Shown here: positions 18,489 to 28,076 of the stretch, one piece after another
Layout of the letters: each line of letters starts with the position of its first letter
Numbering within the stretch: position 1 is the stretch's first letter
Source of the DNA: Emticicia sp031378345
Lineage (GTDB): Bacteria > Bacteroidota > Bacteroidia > Cytophagales > Spirosomataceae
Direction of reading: 5' to 3'
Assembly (NCBI GenBank): GCA_031378345.1
Contig: JANNDY010000039.1
Span: 62,001-126,000, forward strand
Length of the DNA stretch: 64,000 nt
Program-made: the position numbers and the translations under genes
Notes under the pieces: generated by a model
Told to the model about the DNA's origin: nothing
Databases searched by the model: none
What the model saw: only the letters and a program-made list of their open reading frames with translations

Positions 18489-19897
18489 AATTCTAAAATT
18501 GGCATTTGTTTATTTGGTAACATTATTTGTTGATTTCCGATTAAATAATTATTGCCTTGAATATGAATCGCCATAATGCTCGAAACATTCTTTCGATGCA
18601 CATCTATCATTGCAATATCAGCTCCCGAAAGATTGGCAGGGCTTTCGGTCGAGTATGTTTTTCGTCTGAAAGCCTCATATTTCACCCAAAAATTAGCAAC
18701 CAAGCTCGCCCAATTTAGCGTAACTCCCGAATAACTATTAGTAGCTTTTGGCGTTCCCGAAACTAAACCCTCAAAAAACAATAATCTTGAAGCAAACTTA
18801 TTGCTCCCCTGATTGAACTGTGGCGTTATACCAAGCTGTTCAGTTTTCGGAACGCTGCTGGGCGGCACTCCGCCGTTCATGCTCAAGGTCGAAAACTTGG
18901 TTTTTATGCTAAATAATTGCTCTCGTGGGTTGCCCACAGCCGAATTGTATTTGTCGAAAAATACGGGTGGGTCTTTCATCAAATTGTCATTAGTGTCAAG
19001 CTCCCAATCAAGTTCCAATCTATTAGCTAACTCAGGAGCTTTGGCGGTCAGCCTTGGTAACTTCTTACTCCAGTCATGCACAACAGCTTGCGAAAGCAAA
19101 GTGTCCGAAAATTCAATGGTCAATTCTCTTTTCCAAACGTCAAAAAACAAAGCCAAGTTGAACATCTTCCGTAGCTCCTTGAGCAAATCAGGAATCGTGA
19201 GTTCGGGCAAATGGTTGGAATAGTCAATCACAGTGGCAGAATCGAGCGAAAAAGTATTATACACAATCAGCCGTTGCATACGAGTATCGGTCAAAAAAGA
19301 ACCTTTGATGGTGAAATTACAAATCTCACCGATTCTTTTCAGTACGTACTGCAAAAACAACATCGGTACTTTTGGACCTGCCGTATAAACTCCGCCCGAA
19401 TAATTATTGACAAAACCCGAATAGCCAATAGAACCGCCATTTGTGCCATAAAAAGCCGAATTTTCTATTTTTGGAAAACAAAACTTTGCCGTCAATGGGT
19501 CAGGATTAGCCACCAAAGTAGCAGGAATAGTTTCGCTTCCAAAAGGCAGCTTATTGAGCGTAGTTTTTTGGTAATCGCCAAAGATTTCACCCAAATTTTG
19601 CGTATAAAAAACCACAAACCCAGCCCTAGAAACTCCCCGAAGCTGAATATATCCTCGCTCGATTAGCCGACCTTCAAAAGTAACTTCACACAAATAATCT
19701 TTGAAGCGATACGGTATTTGAGGATGCCCGAAATTATCAAAAATAGCATTATTTTGGTCGCAATAAGGCAGCGTAAAATCAAGCACTTTCGAGCCACGCA
19801 CCACATCAAAATCCAAAACAGGATTATAACGTTGAAGCAAAACGCTTTTCCCAGCACTCAAAACAGCGGGCTTTCCGTCAATAGTTATTTTAAACAT
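18476..19897 (-). CDS. Phage tail protein (distal tail/tip-like)
   Basis: 473 residues beginning with a short beta-rich region (MFKITIDGKPAVL) and a segment LDFTLPYCDQNN typical of tail-associated proteins coded just after tape measures in Bacteroidota prophages. There is no catalytic motif. Position after the tape measure and before the peptidase suggests a distal tail or baseplate hub component. The ATG overlaps nothing upstream; a hairpin repeat (19911-19949) separates it from the tape-measure gene. Confidence 0.6.
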   Translation of the reverse strand: MFKITIDGKPAVLSAGKSVLLQRYNPVLDFDVVRGSKVLDFTLPYCDQNNAIFDNFGHPQIPYRFKDYLCEVTFEGRLIERGYIQLRGVSRAGFVVFYTQNLGEIFGDYQKTTLNKLPFGSETIPATLVANPDPLTAKFCFPKIENSAFYGTNGGSIGYSGFVNNYSGGVYTAGPKVPMLFLQYVLKRIGEICNFTIKGSFLTDTRMQRLIVYNTFSLDSATVIDYSNHLPELTIPDLLKELRKMFNLALFFDVWKRELTIEFSDTLLSQAVVHDWSKKLPRLTAKAPELANRLELDWELDTNDNLMKDPPVFFDKYNSAVGNPREQLFSIKTKFSTLSMNGGVPPSSVPKTEQLGITPQFNQGSNKFASRLLFFEGLVSGTPKATNSYSGVTLNWASLVANFWVKYEAFRRKTYSTESPANLSGADIAMIDVHRKNVSSIMAIHIQGNNYLIGNQQIMLPNKQMPILELWKM

Positions 19898-19910
19898 TTT
19901 TAAATCAAAT

Positions 19911-19949
19911 AACTCCCCTCTCCAATCGGAGAGGGGTTGGGGGTGAGGT
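19911..19949. repeat. Bacteroidota-type intergenic hairpin repeat
   Basis: CCCCTCTCC/GGAGAGGGG arms followed by a G-rich TTGGGGGTGAGG tail. This form is frequent in Bacteroidota intergenic DNA. Here it lies inside the phage tail operon. Confidence 0.65.
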
Positions 19950-22900
19950 TACAAATTACTCTTACTTTCGGCATCCATAGCCGACTCTAAAGCTGATGTC
20001 AAATCATGCAACGAAATACCCGTTGGCTTTTCTCTGATGCCGTTCAAAATGCCATTCGTTTCATTTTGAATCAAACGGTACAATTTATCAACCGACTGAG
20101 CGGTTTCAACACTCGCTTGTTTCATATCATCCATTATGCTAAAGCTCCTTTGTGTAATGGCTCTACTTTCATCAACTCCAGAACCAAAACTATAATCAAC
20201 GTTTTGACTACCATTGCCCTGAGCATAGAAGCCATTGCTTCGAAGCGGCTCTAAAAAATTGATATACGAGCCGCCTTCGCCAAACGCACCTCCTTGTTTA
20301 TATATTCTTGCACCGTTTTTGTGCAACGAGCTGTGCATAAGCTGATGAATCACATCTTTGTTGTTGGCATAAGTTACTTTGCTCAAAATCATAATTGGCT
20401 CTTTTCCCTCCATTTCGCCCAAGTATTGACCTGTTTTTTTGTTCCAAAGTCCAATGCCTCCTTCCGAATGTGAAGGACCTTCGGGTACACCTGCATTTCG
20501 GATAAATGCACCTTTGGCAAATTTTGTATCATCACCTCCAGTATTTTTATCACCACCGCCACTATCACTACCACCATCACCACTGCCTGTGCCAGTTCCA
20601 TTGTTTCCATGAGTGGCACCACCACCTGCGGGCATAAGGCTCTCTGGAGGTTCTTCGGATTCCATCATTTTGATTTTTTCTTGTGAATACATCAACGCTA
20701 AACCAGCAGATGGCATACCCAACAATCCCATTGTACCCATAGTTTTCACAAAGGCAGCAATAGACTCAATCTTTGCCATTTTAATCGTAGCTTTTTTCTG
20801 TTCATACCATTGAGCCAAACGTTTCTTCCGGATTTCTTCTGAGGTAGCAAATTCTATGTTTTTCACAGCCGATTCATACTCCTCTTTATTGATTGTACCC
20901 TTGTCGTACATTTCTTTCCAGCCCTTCAACTGAGCATCTTTTCGGGCTGTAATCTCCTTTTCTTCGGCTTTTGTTTGATTTTGAGATTTTAAAATCTGCA
21001 AATCCCAATATTGGCTAAAAGTGTTTATCAAGCTATCAATAACGGCAGTAATTGCCCCAGCAACCTGCCCAGCTACGCCCAAAGCCTCAGAAAGTTTGGC
21101 ATTTGAGCCAGCCGTCATTTTGCTTAATGAACTATAAAACGCAGCTCCGTTACCTTCGAGCAAAGCCCCAAATGCCGAAGCTGCATTCGTGCCAAAATCT
21201 GCCAAAATCTTCAACGCATCGCTGGCGTGCTTGCCAGCTTCTGCCGTGTTGCCGTCCATAAGGGCTTTCCAAGCTGCCTTTATTTCGCCAAAAACACCTA
21301 ATTTTTTTGTTTTAGAATCTTCGTCTATCGTTTTACTATCTGTCGCATATTTGCCGTCAAGAAGCAATTTTTCAGATACTTCCCAAGCCTTAATGGCTTT
21401 AATCTGTCCAGCAGTCAAGCCTTCTACTTGCTGTTTTTTGAGTGAAGTTGCTTCAAGGTTTTTTACATCTTCGTCATACTCAAGCGTGAGTAACTCTTTT
21501 TTCAGTCGGAGTTTTTCGGCATTACCAAGCCCCTCTTGTAAGAGTGCCGCCGTAATGATATTCTTTCTACTGTCATAACTCAGCTTTTCAATATCAGCAT
21601 TGTTTTTATCTTCACGAGCTATGTTGCCTTTTTGTATTTTTTCGAGTTCGGCATCATACCACAAATCAATTTGCTTCAAACCGATGGCAAACTCATCTTT
21701 GTCTTTGGCAAGTTTTGTCAGGTTATCAAAATTATCCTGGTATTTCTTCTGCAGGTTTTTTACTTCTCTAACTTGAGCATCAGTTTCAAGCCCAATCAAA
21801 AAGTTTTCATAATCTTCCTGACGCTTTTTGTCTTTTTCGGCCGCATCAGCTTTTATCTTATCAAGTTTTTCTTGATGCGTTTTTTCGGCAAGTTCAAGAT
21901 ATTCTTGCTTTAATTTAATATCAGATTTTGACTTTTCAATACTTGCTTTCTCACGAGTATATCTAAGATTTTCGGCTTTTTCTAACCTATCAGTTTCATT
22001 CTTAATAGCCGTAATCTGCATATCTTCGAGCTTCGCTTGAAGTTCATTATTGGCTTTTTTTCGCTCGTCAGCACTCTTTTTGGCAGCTTTTATTTGCTCA
22101 TCTGTAAGTGTTTTGGTGCTTTTTGTGGTTGCTTTTGCGACATTATCTAAATGAGTATCATTGTCTTTTTCAACGTCTTTATGTCCCGACTTTAGAGCAT
22201 CACGGTAGCCACCAATCGCACCTTTGCCAACCGTAACAAAACCATTTTTAATTTTATCCCAAACAGTTGAAAAATCTAAATTCGCAATGGCAACCACGAT
22301 TTCGGCAATTACACCTACCAATGCTTTGATACCGCCCCAAACGAAACCAACCGTAGTACGTACACTTTCAAAATGATTATAAGCCCAAATCAAACCAGCA
22401 ACCAAAGAAGCAATAGCAGCTATTACCAAACCAATAGGGTTGGCAGTCATGGCCGCATTCATCAGCCATTGAGCCGCTGCGGCAGCCTTGGTTGCAATCG
22501 CTCGCCCTTCTTCGGCAACAGTATGAGCAATTGCTGAGCCTGTGGCAAGTATATTGGCGGCGTTCAAACTCAAAATAGCTACACCAAAACCAATAAAAAG
22601 TTCTTTGTTTTCAGCAATAAAGCTCGGAATTCGAGCTATGGCAATTATAAATGCAGATACCACAGTTACGCTATCTTCAATAACTCCAGCAATAAAATCA
22701 AAAGCAGGATATAATTTTTCAATCAGTGAAACGATAACGCCACCGATGTTTTCCTTCACATTTCCCAATCGATTGGCAAGAACAGTAAGCCCACCAGTCC
22801 CAGCTTTGGCGGCAGCTTCGGCAGAGCCGCCAAATTCTTTGCTCAATTCTGCCAAAATCACCTTCTGAGCTCCAGCCATATCGCCAGTATCTTGCAGCGT

Positions 22901-23785
22901 TTTGATTACTCTTTTTTGCTCTTCGCTAAATGTTACGCCAACCTTTTTCAAGGCCGTCATACCATTGATAGGGTCGTTTAGTGCCTTGCCTACTTGAATC
23001 GAAGTAGTTTTCAGCGACTCTGGAGAGTTGCCGCCCATCTTTTCTGCCATGTCAAGTATGGCAGGAACAGCCTGTTCATACACGCCTTTCTTAATATCAG
23101 TAAAAGTAAGAAGCAATGCCTGCGAGCTATTGATGGCATCATCATCGAAGCGTGTTTTTTTTGCGAGTGATTCAGAAAGTTTGTCAAGTTCACCTCTTTG
23201 AAGTCCAGCCGCATGCCCAGTGGATTCGAGCGAAGCATCCAACTGAGCCGATGATTGAGCCGCTTCATTATAGGCTGCAACGGCTTCTTTGCCAAAATCA
23301 AAAACGGCAACTGCCGCTTGTTTCACCATATCATAAGCAAAAGCTGCCGAAAAATTAGCTTTGAAACGAACCCAAAAACCTTCTTGGTCTTTGCCTTCGT
23401 CGCCAATGCCTTTCATTACTTTTCGGGTATCATTCAGCTTCGTATCTACTTCGCTCACTTCGCCGAGCTTTGCAAGCCATTCGGCAGAACCGATTTTCAA
23501 TTCGCCCAACTCCTTATTCAGTCGTCGTTTGACGTTTGCCAATTCATTGAGCGAAGCATTATTGATGTCAATGTTTTTTGACATCTCCTTCAAATTCGAA
23601 TCAATATCTCGCTGAATAGTGCGAAGAGCTTTCCATTCATCAGAGCCTTTCTGACCATTCAACTCAAGCAATTTCATCTCAGAATTGACATCTTTCAATC
23701 CTGATTTGAGGGTTGCAACAGTTTTTTCGGCATCATCGCCGAGTATTTCGAGCCGCAATCGGGCTATGTCTTCAAGAGCTGCCAT
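19949..23785 (-). CDS. Tail tape measure protein
   Basis: 1278 residues, the longest gene of the window. The N-terminal 130 residues are coiled-coil; residues about 130-350 match the TMP-type repeat region (AYNEAAQSSAQLDASLES, NDPINGMTALKKVGVTFSEEQ split by normal spacing); hydrophobic segments lie around 370-410 and 435-470; a long charged coiled-coil covers about 560-760; a Gly/Ser/Asp-rich linker precedes the C-terminus. The protein sets tail length (on lambda-like scaling near 190 nm) and helps channel DNA. First gene behind late promoter P5; the start follows a hairpin leader. Confidence 0.93.
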   Translation of the reverse strand: MAALEDIARLRLEILGDDAEKTVATLKSGLKDVNSEMKLLELNGQKGSDEWKALRTIQRDIDSNLKEMSKNIDINNASLNELANVKRRLNKELGELKIGSAEWLAKLGEVSEVDTKLNDTRKVMKGIGDEGKDQEGFWVRFKANFSAAFAYDMVKQAAVAVFDFGKEAVAAYNEAAQSSAQLDASLESTGHAAGLQRGELDKLSESLAKKTRFDDDAINSSQALLLTFTDIKKGVYEQAVPAILDMAEKMGGNSPESLKTTSIQVGKALNDPINGMTALKKVGVTFSEEQKRVIKTLQDTGDMAGAQKVILAELSKEFGGSAEAAAKAGTGGLTVLANRLGNVKENIGGVIVSLIEKLYPAFDFIAGVIEDSVTVVSAFIIAIARIPSFIAENKELFIGFGVAILSLNAANILATGSAIAHTVAEEGRAIATKAAAAAQWLMNAAMTANPIGLVIAAIASLVAGLIWAYNHFESVRTTVGFVWGGIKALVGVIAEIVVAIANLDFSTVWDKIKNGFVTVGKGAIGGYRDALKSGHKDVEKDNDTHLDNVAKATTKSTKTLTDEQIKAAKKSADERKKANNELQAKLEDMQITAIKNETDRLEKAENLRYTREKASIEKSKSDIKLKQEYLELAEKTHQEKLDKIKADAAEKDKKRQEDYENFLIGLETDAQVREVKNLQKKYQDNFDNLTKLAKDKDEFAIGLKQIDLWYDAELEKIQKGNIAREDKNNADIEKLSYDSRKNIITAALLQEGLGNAEKLRLKKELLTLEYDEDVKNLEATSLKKQQVEGLTAGQIKAIKAWEVSEKLLLDGKYATDSKTIDEDSKTKKLGVFGEIKAAWKALMDGNTAEAGKHASDALKILADFGTNAASAFGALLEGNGAAFYSSLSKMTAGSNAKLSEALGVAGQVAGAITAVIDSLINTFSQYWDLQILKSQNQTKAEEKEITARKDAQLKGWKEMYDKGTINKEEYESAVKNIEFATSEEIRKKRLAQWYEQKKATIKMAKIESIAAFVKTMGTMGLLGMPSAGLALMYSQEKIKMMESEEPPESLMPAGGGATHGNNGTGTGSGDGGSDSGGGDKNTGGDDTKFAKGAFIRNAGVPEGPSHSEGGIGLWNKKTGQYLGEMEGKEPIMILSKVTYANNKDVIHQLMHSSLHKNGARIYKQGGAFGEGGSYINFLEPLRSNGFYAQGNGSQNVDYSFGSGVDESRAITQRSFSIMDDMKQASVETAQSVDKLYRLIQNETNGILNGIREKPTGISLHDLTSALESAMDAESKSNL

Positions 23786-23787
23786 CG

Positions 23788-23830
23788 TAAACGAAAAAAG
23801 GTACGATGCTAAATTGCATCATACCTTTTT
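23788..23830 (-). promoter_or_regulatory. Hairpin in the tape-measure leader
   Basis: An inverted repeat (AAAAAGGTATGATGC on the minus strand and its near-complement, loop AATTTA) covers the start region of the P5 transcript, between the promoter and the ATG at 23785. It could protect the 5' end or act as an attenuator. Confidence 0.5.
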
Positions 23831-23852
23831 ACTATCACAGGACAAAACTTTT
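23809..23852 (-). promoter_or_regulatory. Late promoter P5 (tape-measure operon)
   Basis: Minus strand: AAAAAAGTTTTGTCCTGTGA (23833-23852), then a -7-like CAATTTAG at 23809-23816. 26 bases separate the G of TTTTG and the -7 box, exactly as at the four other late promoters. Confidence 0.7.
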
Positions 23853-23879
23853 TTCAAAATCAAAAAAATCGCAACAAGC

Positions 23880-24000
23880 ATGAAAGTTGGAGGGAGCTTT
23901 GAGGCTCGGGTCTCCAACTGTCGTATGGTCGTAAATCATACTTGAGCGGCTCGCTGTCGCTCTCTCGCTACCCAAGTATGATTTCGCCATACTTGGGGTT
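23880..24000. other. Hairpin-rich gap upstream of P5
   Basis: Holds two inverted repeats: GTTGGAG/CTCCAAC around 23885-23920 and AAATCATACTTG/CAAGTATGATTT at 23933-23984. These may terminate the preceding operon or form a small RNA. No gene seen. Confidence 0.4.
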
Positions 24001-24005
24001 GGAAA

Positions 24006-24264
24006 TTAAAAATTTGACGGCAAAATTATTGCTTCCATCGGATAAATATTTTCATCATCAAGATTGGTTTTAATTCTACCTTCTTTAACGAGTTTTTTTA
24101 ACAAATTTGACACCTCTTTGGGGTCTAAATCTATAAAGAAATCAGTAAAAGATATAAGCGTTGCCCTAATTTTTTACCATTTCTTTTTGATGTTTACCTT
24201 TATTTTTTTCTTCTAAAAATCGAATCCAATCCCAAATTTTAGAATAAAGTTCGTCTGTTGTCAT
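24006..24264 (-). pseudogene. Small gene split by a +1 frameshift at an A6 run
   Basis: Starts ATG 24264 and runs 33 codons to a stop just after an A6 run (minus strand, 24170-24175). In the +1 frame the reading continues for about 55 codons with good protein-like sequence (FFIDLDPKEVSNLLKKLVKE) to 24006. Removing one A restores a single 87-residue frame. It lies directly upstream of the tape measure, where siphophages often have a programmed frameshift in tail chaperones, but the segment is short, so a disrupted gene is equally likely. Confidence 0.5.
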
Positions 24265-24397
24265 AATTTTATTTGGGGACCCCATTTGGTTTTCAAAATT
24301 CTTTGATTCCAAACTTTCAAATTACGAAAAAGTTTCGCAATTTTTTACTCAAAAATACGCATCATCGTAATTTTTGAGGATTGGAGGAAAATTAGTT

Positions 24398-24631
24398 CTA
24401 CGACAAAATATTTGGGTTCGTATCTAATATTTCAGACAAGCCAACTGCGAATAATTCATTATTTTTCTTTTTGAAAGGTTCTATGATATTTTCAACTAAA
24501 TAAGTAAGAGCATATTTCTTTTTCAAAGGTTCAAATTCTTTCCAACAAGCCTTTAAATTTTCGTGATTTTGACAATTATTTATTTTTTCTTGCCAAAATT
24601 CTGCATCAGGTACATTTGGTTCTTTCACCAT
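24398..24631 (-). CDS. Small phage protein, unknown
   Basis: 77 residues, charged and mostly helical (EFWQEKINNCQNHENLKACW). No domain recognised. It lies between a terminator (24658-24690) and the frameshifted gene upstream of the tape measure, so it may belong to the tail-assembly group. Confidence 0.5.
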   Translation of the reverse strand: MVKEPNVPDAEFWQEKINNCQNHENLKACWKEFEPLKKKYALTYLVENIIEPFKKKNNELFAVGLSEILDTNPNILS

Positions 24632-24657
24632 TATTACAGTATTGATTTTAATAATTA

Positions 24658-24690
24658 AACAAAAAAGCCCCCGAACATCATCAGGGGCTA
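24658..24690 (-). terminator. Terminator after the portal-to-tail operon
   Basis: Minus-strand hairpin AGCCCC...GGGGGCT followed by a T6 tail. Confidence 0.75.
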
Positions 24691-24844
24691 CGCAACCATT
24701 TTTCGGTGGGGGTTCATATAGAGCTACTTCTTAAACAAATAAAATGGTTAGCCTTACTTGAATTTGTTGCTTATCTCTACTGTACGCAACGAAAAACCGA
24801 TGAACCGTACTCCCTATTTTTGTATGAAGGTTTCGAGAATAAAA

Positions 24845-25003
24845 CTATTTTACAATAGTAATCTTTGGATTATTGGCTGTAAACAAAAATGTTAAAACAA
24901 ACCACCAACCACTATGATGCTGAAAAAAAACTAAATAAGCCGTACCACCAATCAGAGCCAAAGCATAAATATAATAGATAAAAATAACAAAAGTAGTTTT
25001 CAT
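24845..25003 (-). CDS. Small membrane protein, unknown
   Basis: 52 residues from ATG 25003 (MKTTFVIFIYYIYALALIGG), one or two hydrophobic helices, ending FTANNPKITIVK. Starting further upstream would add an unlikely Leu/Cys-rich leader overlapping the preceding gene. No homologue recognised. Confidence 0.5.
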   Translation of the reverse strand: MKTTFVIFIYYIYALALIGGTAYLVFFQHHSGWWFVLTFLFTANNPKITIVK

Positions 25004-25025
25004 AAGAGTAGAATTTTGACACAAT

Positions 25026-25556
25026 TTAAGAATTTTCAATAACATCTTTCATATACTGAGGCATAATTTCAGCCAAACGAAGATTCAAACGGCGTTTCAT
25101 CACATTCAAATAAATAGCTTTGGTTTTATTATACCATTGCTGACTTGCCTTTCTCTTAATGACAGGTATTTTTTTACGGCTAAAAATAATTGCATTCACA
25201 ATTCTTGTTTTAGCATTTTTTACCGTCGGCACTTGCTGTCCTTCATAGCCATCTACAAAAGCAAACTTATCTATGCCTATTTCTTCAACATATTTCGTAA
25301 TCGCATCAACGTTCATGTATGAGCTATATCTCAGCTCTCGCATATCTTTCAAACGACCATAATTTTTGAAACTAATTTCGGCAACCGCCCCAAGCATACC
25401 CGCTTCTTGATGCACAACTGCATTGAAGCTGTTTAAAAGTTCGCCCGAAAAAACAAGGTTTGAGCGACTGACAGCCTTCTTGAAATACCCAACGCCTTCA
25501 TGCGTCAAATCACGCATAAGTTCAAAAACGGTAGTCTTTATTTCTTCTTCTGTCAT
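25026..25556 (-). CDS. Tail completion / neck protein candidate
   Basis: 176 residues, basic C-terminus (KAIYLNVMKRRLNLRLAEIMPQ). Size and the N-terminal pattern of a short helix then NLVFSGELLNSF resemble HK97-gp10-like tail completion proteins. Start overlaps the stop of the upstream gene by one base, indicating translational coupling within the tail operon. Confidence 0.5.
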   Translation of the reverse strand: MTEEEIKTTVFELMRDLTHEGVGYFKKAVSRSNLVFSGELLNSFNAVVHQEAGMLGAVAEISFKNYGRLKDMRELRYSSYMNVDAITKYVEEIGIDKFAFVDGYEGQQVPTVKNAKTRIVNAIIFSRKKIPVIKRKASQQWYNKTKAIYLNVMKRRLNLRLAEIMPQYMKDVIENS

Positions 25557-27610
25557 TATTCTAATGAAAAAAACACCCTATCGCCCGACACAGGTTGCTG
25601 AGTTAAATAAACATCAGTGTTCCACTGATTTGAAGTAACTGTCTGTTTCAATATTCCGTTTATATAGTATTTCAAAGTACGTACAGTAGAGCCATTGCTA
25701 TGCAAGTAAAGAAAGAAAATATATGGTACTGATGTAGGAAAACTAACATCCCAAGTATTTGGGGCAAAAACATCAGTTTGATTAGTCTGTAAACCAGGTT
25801 GATTTACCCACATATTACCCGGTCGATAATCATTGCCACCACTAAAATTATAATTAGAAATACCGCTATTGTTGGTTAAGACTGGGTCGATGGTTTGAAA
25901 CTTAACCCAAAATCTACCAGAAGGTACACCGCCCGGTACAGCATAAAGCCAAGGAAACGCACTGCAAGTGCCATTCGTATCTGCATAAGTTTGAGTATTA
26001 AGACTTTGCCATTCGGCTTCGGCTTTTGCATCGGCATCAGCTTGTGAAACCGTACTTCCCCATGCTCCTGCAGCAATCGCTATCGTTGCATAGCCGCCAA
26101 CCAAAGTGCTACCACAGTTTGACCTAACAAAAGTGCCGCTGCGGCTAATAGCTGCAGATAAAAAAGGTGTGCTGCCAACGGTACAGCTACCGCTCACGCC
26201 AGGAGCCAAATAACCTTCCTGACCAACGACGTTTTCTTTTACTGTTCGGGGCAAGAAAAGGCTATTATTATCTAAATAATATTTCTCCAAAGTAAGCACA
26301 TTCACCATGCCATTTCTGCGTCCACGCTGGTCGAGTTGGCAAGCGGTTGTCAATACTCTCCAGCCTGTGGGACGAGTTACAGCCGCCGATGGAGTCGGTA
26401 AATCCGAATAATTGCTTTCTTTTTGGCTAAATCGAAGCGATAAGACAACTCCCGCCCAATCTTCTTTGTCTGCAATAGTGAACTTATCACTCACACATTC
26501 AAGAGCCAAAAGACTTCTATCATTCTGATAAAAAATAGCACGGCTATACAAAAAATCAGTCAGATAATCGGCAACTCTTTTGCTACTCCAACCAAAAGCA
26601 ACCTTCAATTCACGAGTGGACGCCCTTTCAGTAATCACAGTTTCGCTACTTTCAGCTGCATAATCATAGCCGATGAATTGCTCACCTGATTGTTGGGAAA
26701 CGCTTACATTTTCTTCGGCTTCGCCAAAGGAGATAAACGAATCATAAACCCCAAGACTATTTTCAAAAATAAAATGTCGCTCAAATCGCCTATACCGCTG
26801 TTCAACAATGTAAGTCCTGATTTCAGAAACTCGCTCATTGTTTTGGTTCAATAAACAAACCGAATATTCGGTTGCATCAGTAATGCCCAAAGCAAGCATA
26901 CCAACTGGTATGCAATAAATTTGCATCGAAACAACGCCATCAAGTAACAAAGGCGTAGTTTCAACAATACCTCCAGTCTCTTTTCTAACAGTTAATTTCA
27001 AAATCAGTTTGGTAACGCTATTTGAATAATTCGTAAGAAAATGCAGGTACTCAGGCTGTGTATTCGTAACAACAGAGCGATTGGGCTTATAGGTCAAAAA
27101 CCGCTTGCCATCACCAATATATTTATCAAAAAACGTTTCATGATAAGCGGCATAATCTCGCTCGGCAATGCCCGATTTGATGGCATAGCGACTTGTGTAA
27201 GTTGTAGTATTGACTGTTGTGCCATTATTTTTGACAATAGATTTACAATAATAGGGCGTAATCATACCATTACAAACGCTGATGGTTTTTTGCTCAAAAG
27301 TCGGTACGCAGGTTTTCAAAATCCCTCTCAAAAGAGAATCTACCTCAAAAAATGCTCCCGGATATACCGACAAAGCTCCAAGCGTTTCTTTTGGTTTTTC
27401 ACGAGCTTCAAGCGTATCAAGCAAAACATAATTACTTGATTGGTAGCTTTCAGGAATCCAAACTTCCAAAAAATACTCCAGTCCAGTGCGTAAAGGAATG
27501 CCCACAAGGTCGTGTGCTGGCACATTGACAACAATTTTGTTGTTTGCCAAATCTAACTTAATTGCACCGCCTAATACGGTATTAGAAATCGGAGGTCCAA
27601 GAAATTCCAT
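25556..27610 (-). CDS. Large tail/baseplate protein with DUF5977-like domain
   Basis: 684 residues, mostly beta-rich. Residues about 500-560 (FVRSNCGSTLVGGYATI to YADTNGTC) match the DUF5977 type: paired Cys, a Gly/Ala-rich strand and a helix with ADADAKAEAEWQ. Such domains occur in Bacteroidota surface and phage tail proteins. The C-terminal 120 residues are lectin-like in composition (WDVSFPTSVPYIFFLYLH). Probably a tail-tip or receptor-binding component; overlaps the downstream gene by one base. Confidence 0.6.
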   Translation of the reverse strand: MEFLGPPISNTVLGGAIKLDLANNKIVVNVPAHDLVGIPLRTGLEYFLEVWIPESYQSSNYVLLDTLEAREKPKETLGALSVYPGAFFEVDSLLRGILKTCVPTFEQKTISVCNGMITPYYCKSIVKNNGTTVNTTTYTSRYAIKSGIAERDYAAYHETFFDKYIGDGKRFLTYKPNRSVVTNTQPEYLHFLTNYSNSVTKLILKLTVRKETGGIVETTPLLLDGVVSMQIYCIPVGMLALGITDATEYSVCLLNQNNERVSEIRTYIVEQRYRRFERHFIFENSLGVYDSFISFGEAEENVSVSQQSGEQFIGYDYAAESSETVITERASTRELKVAFGWSSKRVADYLTDFLYSRAIFYQNDRSLLALECVSDKFTIADKEDWAGVVLSLRFSQKESNYSDLPTPSAAVTRPTGWRVLTTACQLDQRGRRNGMVNVLTLEKYYLDNNSLFLPRTVKENVVGQEGYLAPGVSGSCTVGSTPFLSAAISRSGTFVRSNCGSTLVGGYATIAIAAGAWGSTVSQADADAKAEAEWQSLNTQTYADTNGTCSAFPWLYAVPGGVPSGRFWVKFQTIDPVLTNNSGISNYNFSGGNDYRPGNMWVNQPGLQTNQTDVFAPNTWDVSFPTSVPYIFFLYLHSNGSTVRTLKYYINGILKQTVTSNQWNTDVYLTQQPVSGDRVFFSLE

Positions 27611-28074
27611 TATACCAAATAAGAATTAGCGTTCAATAATACTTCAAATTCCAACTTCCAACCGCAATGGTTGCCCGACCAGCCTTTGTCAATCTCGTTT
27701 TTCTTCATTTGCTCGCTCAGGTCCAGGAAACCTTTGGCTTTATTATCTTTCAATAATTGCTTCTGAAATTTGCCCATGAGCCTAAACATATCAACAGATG
27801 CTTGACGTTGTTCTTCCAAACTATCAAGTGCAGCCTTTTGGATAAAGCAAATTGCCGTAGCGTATCTATCCATATACTGCCCGCAGCCGTTGTCTTCGGT
27901 GATGATTTCGGGTTGCTCCAACCAAACAAAAGGATAATCAAAACCCTCAAAGCCAATAGCACGAGCGATGCCAAATTCTACACCACCATATAGAAAGAAT
28001 TTTACATCGGGTTCGTTATTCGCCCAAGTTTCAAAGTAATCTAAATAAGCATCAAGGTCGGCTGAAAGTAGCAT
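27610..28074 (-). CDS. Phage tail-region protein, unknown
   Basis: 154 residues, mixed alpha/beta, containing YPFVWLEQPEI and a C-terminal WKLEFEVLLNAN strand pair. Size and place before the large tail protein fit a tail terminator or minor tail protein. No signature motif. Confidence 0.5.
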   Translation of the reverse strand: MLLSADLDAYLDYFETWANNEPDVKFFLYGGVEFGIARAIGFEGFDYPFVWLEQPEIITEDNGCGQYMDRYATAICFIQKAALDSLEEQRQASVDMFRLMGKFQKQLLKDNKAKGFLDLSEQMKKNEIDKGWSGNHCGWKLEFEVLLNANSYLV

Positions 28075-28076
28075 GA

